Assembly (NCBI GenBank): GCA_017450485.1
Contig: JAFSTN010000025.1
Coordinates: 62,001-126,000, forward strand
Direction: 5' to 3'
From: Lachnospiraceae bacterium
GTDB taxonomy: Bacteria; Bacillota; Clostridia; Lachnospirales; Lachnospiraceae
DNA length: 64,000 nucleotides
The notes below the pieces were generated by a model. It was not told the origin of the DNA, did not search any database, and was given only the letters and a program-made list of their open reading frames with translations. The translations under genes and the position numbers were made by a program. The stretch's first letter is position 1. Every line of letters starts with the position of its first letter. This document shows, in pieces, positions 63,729 to 64,000 of this stretch.

Positions 63729-64000
63729 CAGACAGATTTCAGATAGGAGTCATCACATCGACTCACGGTATACGCGGCGAGGTAAAGGTATATCCAACTA
63801 CGGATGATGCCCGCAGGTTTAAAAAACTGAAAACCGTGACCGCCGATACCGGAAAAGAAAAGCTCGAACTTCATGTAAAGAGTGTCAAGTTCTTCAAGCA
63901 GTTCGTTATACTCAGTTTTGAAGAATATGATGATATCAATGAGGTCGAGTTTCTGAGAAAGGCATCACTCACCATAGATCGTAGCGACGCGGTAGCGCTC
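63725..64000 (+). CDS. rimM: Ribosome maturation factor RimM, N-terminal part (3' end outside window)
   Basis: The first 92 codons of RimM, a factor for 30S subunit assembly. The start [20 protein letters not shown] is characteristic (shown shortened), and the KTVTADTG to FLRKASLTI segment matches the N-terminal beta-barrel. It starts at the ATG overlapping the khpA stop (ATGA) and runs off the right edge, so the PRC-barrel domain is not seen. trmD and rplS would be expected next. Confidence 0.93.
   Translation, partial: MTDRFQIGVITSTHGIRGEVKVYPTTDDARRFKKLKTVTADTGKEKLELHVKSVKFFKQFVILSFEEYDDINEVEFLRKASLTIDRSDAVAL

Noticed and set aside
1..64000. CRISPR arrays, tRNA, rRNA, prophage or integrase genes
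   Set aside because: No regularly spaced repeats, cloverleaf-like sequences, rRNA signatures or phage structural genes were recognised on either strand.

Overview
The window reads as a chromosomal segment of an anaerobic Gram-positive bacterium of the class Clostridia, most likely Lachnospiraceae-like. The evidence is the conserved Firmicutes gene order (rpmF-plsX-acpP-rnc-smc-ftsY and ylxM-ffh-rpsP-khpA-rimM), strictly anaerobic enzymes (NrdD/NrdG, an [FeFe]-hydrogenase-like protein), acetate fermentation by Pta-AckA, a class B sortase, a BspA-like surface protein and gut-clostridial signalling proteins. The assignment is inferred from gene content only. I see no rRNA, tRNA, CRISPR array or prophage.

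Layout. 1-12777 (+): end of ybeY, a flippase-like membrane protein, two flavoproteins, a small double-glycine-leader zinc-ribbon peptide, and a proline cluster in which proB and proA are separated by a formyl-THF cyclo-ligase and a two-component pair. 12785-19716 (-): a potABCD polyamine operon extended by a GNAT-like/membrane fusion protein and a ThiT-like transporter subunit. 19721-25806 (+): divergent promoters, a lactonase-like beta-propeller protein, nucleoside salvage genes (punA, cdd, an amidohydrolase), a membrane-anchored MutS-like ATPase and rnhA. 25835-34101 (+): a small membrane protein, nrdD, nrdG, dut, the hydrogenase-like protein, gltX and a UvrD-type helicase.

34102-42880 is the most accessory-looking part: a small unknown protein, a class B sortase with a long cytoplasmic extension, an Rpn/PD-(D/E)XK nuclease gene whose ribosome binding site lies inside a hairpin, and a 1859-residue BspA-like protein ending in an SPKTG sorting signal. 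42919-51577 holds a GntR regulator and isocitrate dehydrogenase, an ABC-F protein (-), an EAL/PAS protein, pta-ackA and rpmF. 51685-60618 holds plsX-acpP, a terminator, then rnc-smc-ftsY-ilvA and a membrane GH25 lysozyme. The end has a DUF1905/C39-like fusion, a 94-nt structured inverted repeat, and ylxM-ffh-rpsP-khpA-rimM (cut by the window edge).

How the parts fit: nucleotide supply (salvage, anaerobic RNR, dUTPase) sits beside RNA/DNA maintenance genes; acetyl-CoA is converted to acetate and ATP by Pta/AckA; membrane lipid, cell division and secretion genes follow conserved order; and the sortase and its probable substrate form a surface-display unit. The best candidates for undescribed biology are the leader/zinc-ribbon peptide at 4801, the GNAT-membrane fusion in the pot operon, the sortase unit at 34180-42814 with its hairpin-gated Rpn gene, and the inverted repeat at 61329-61422.
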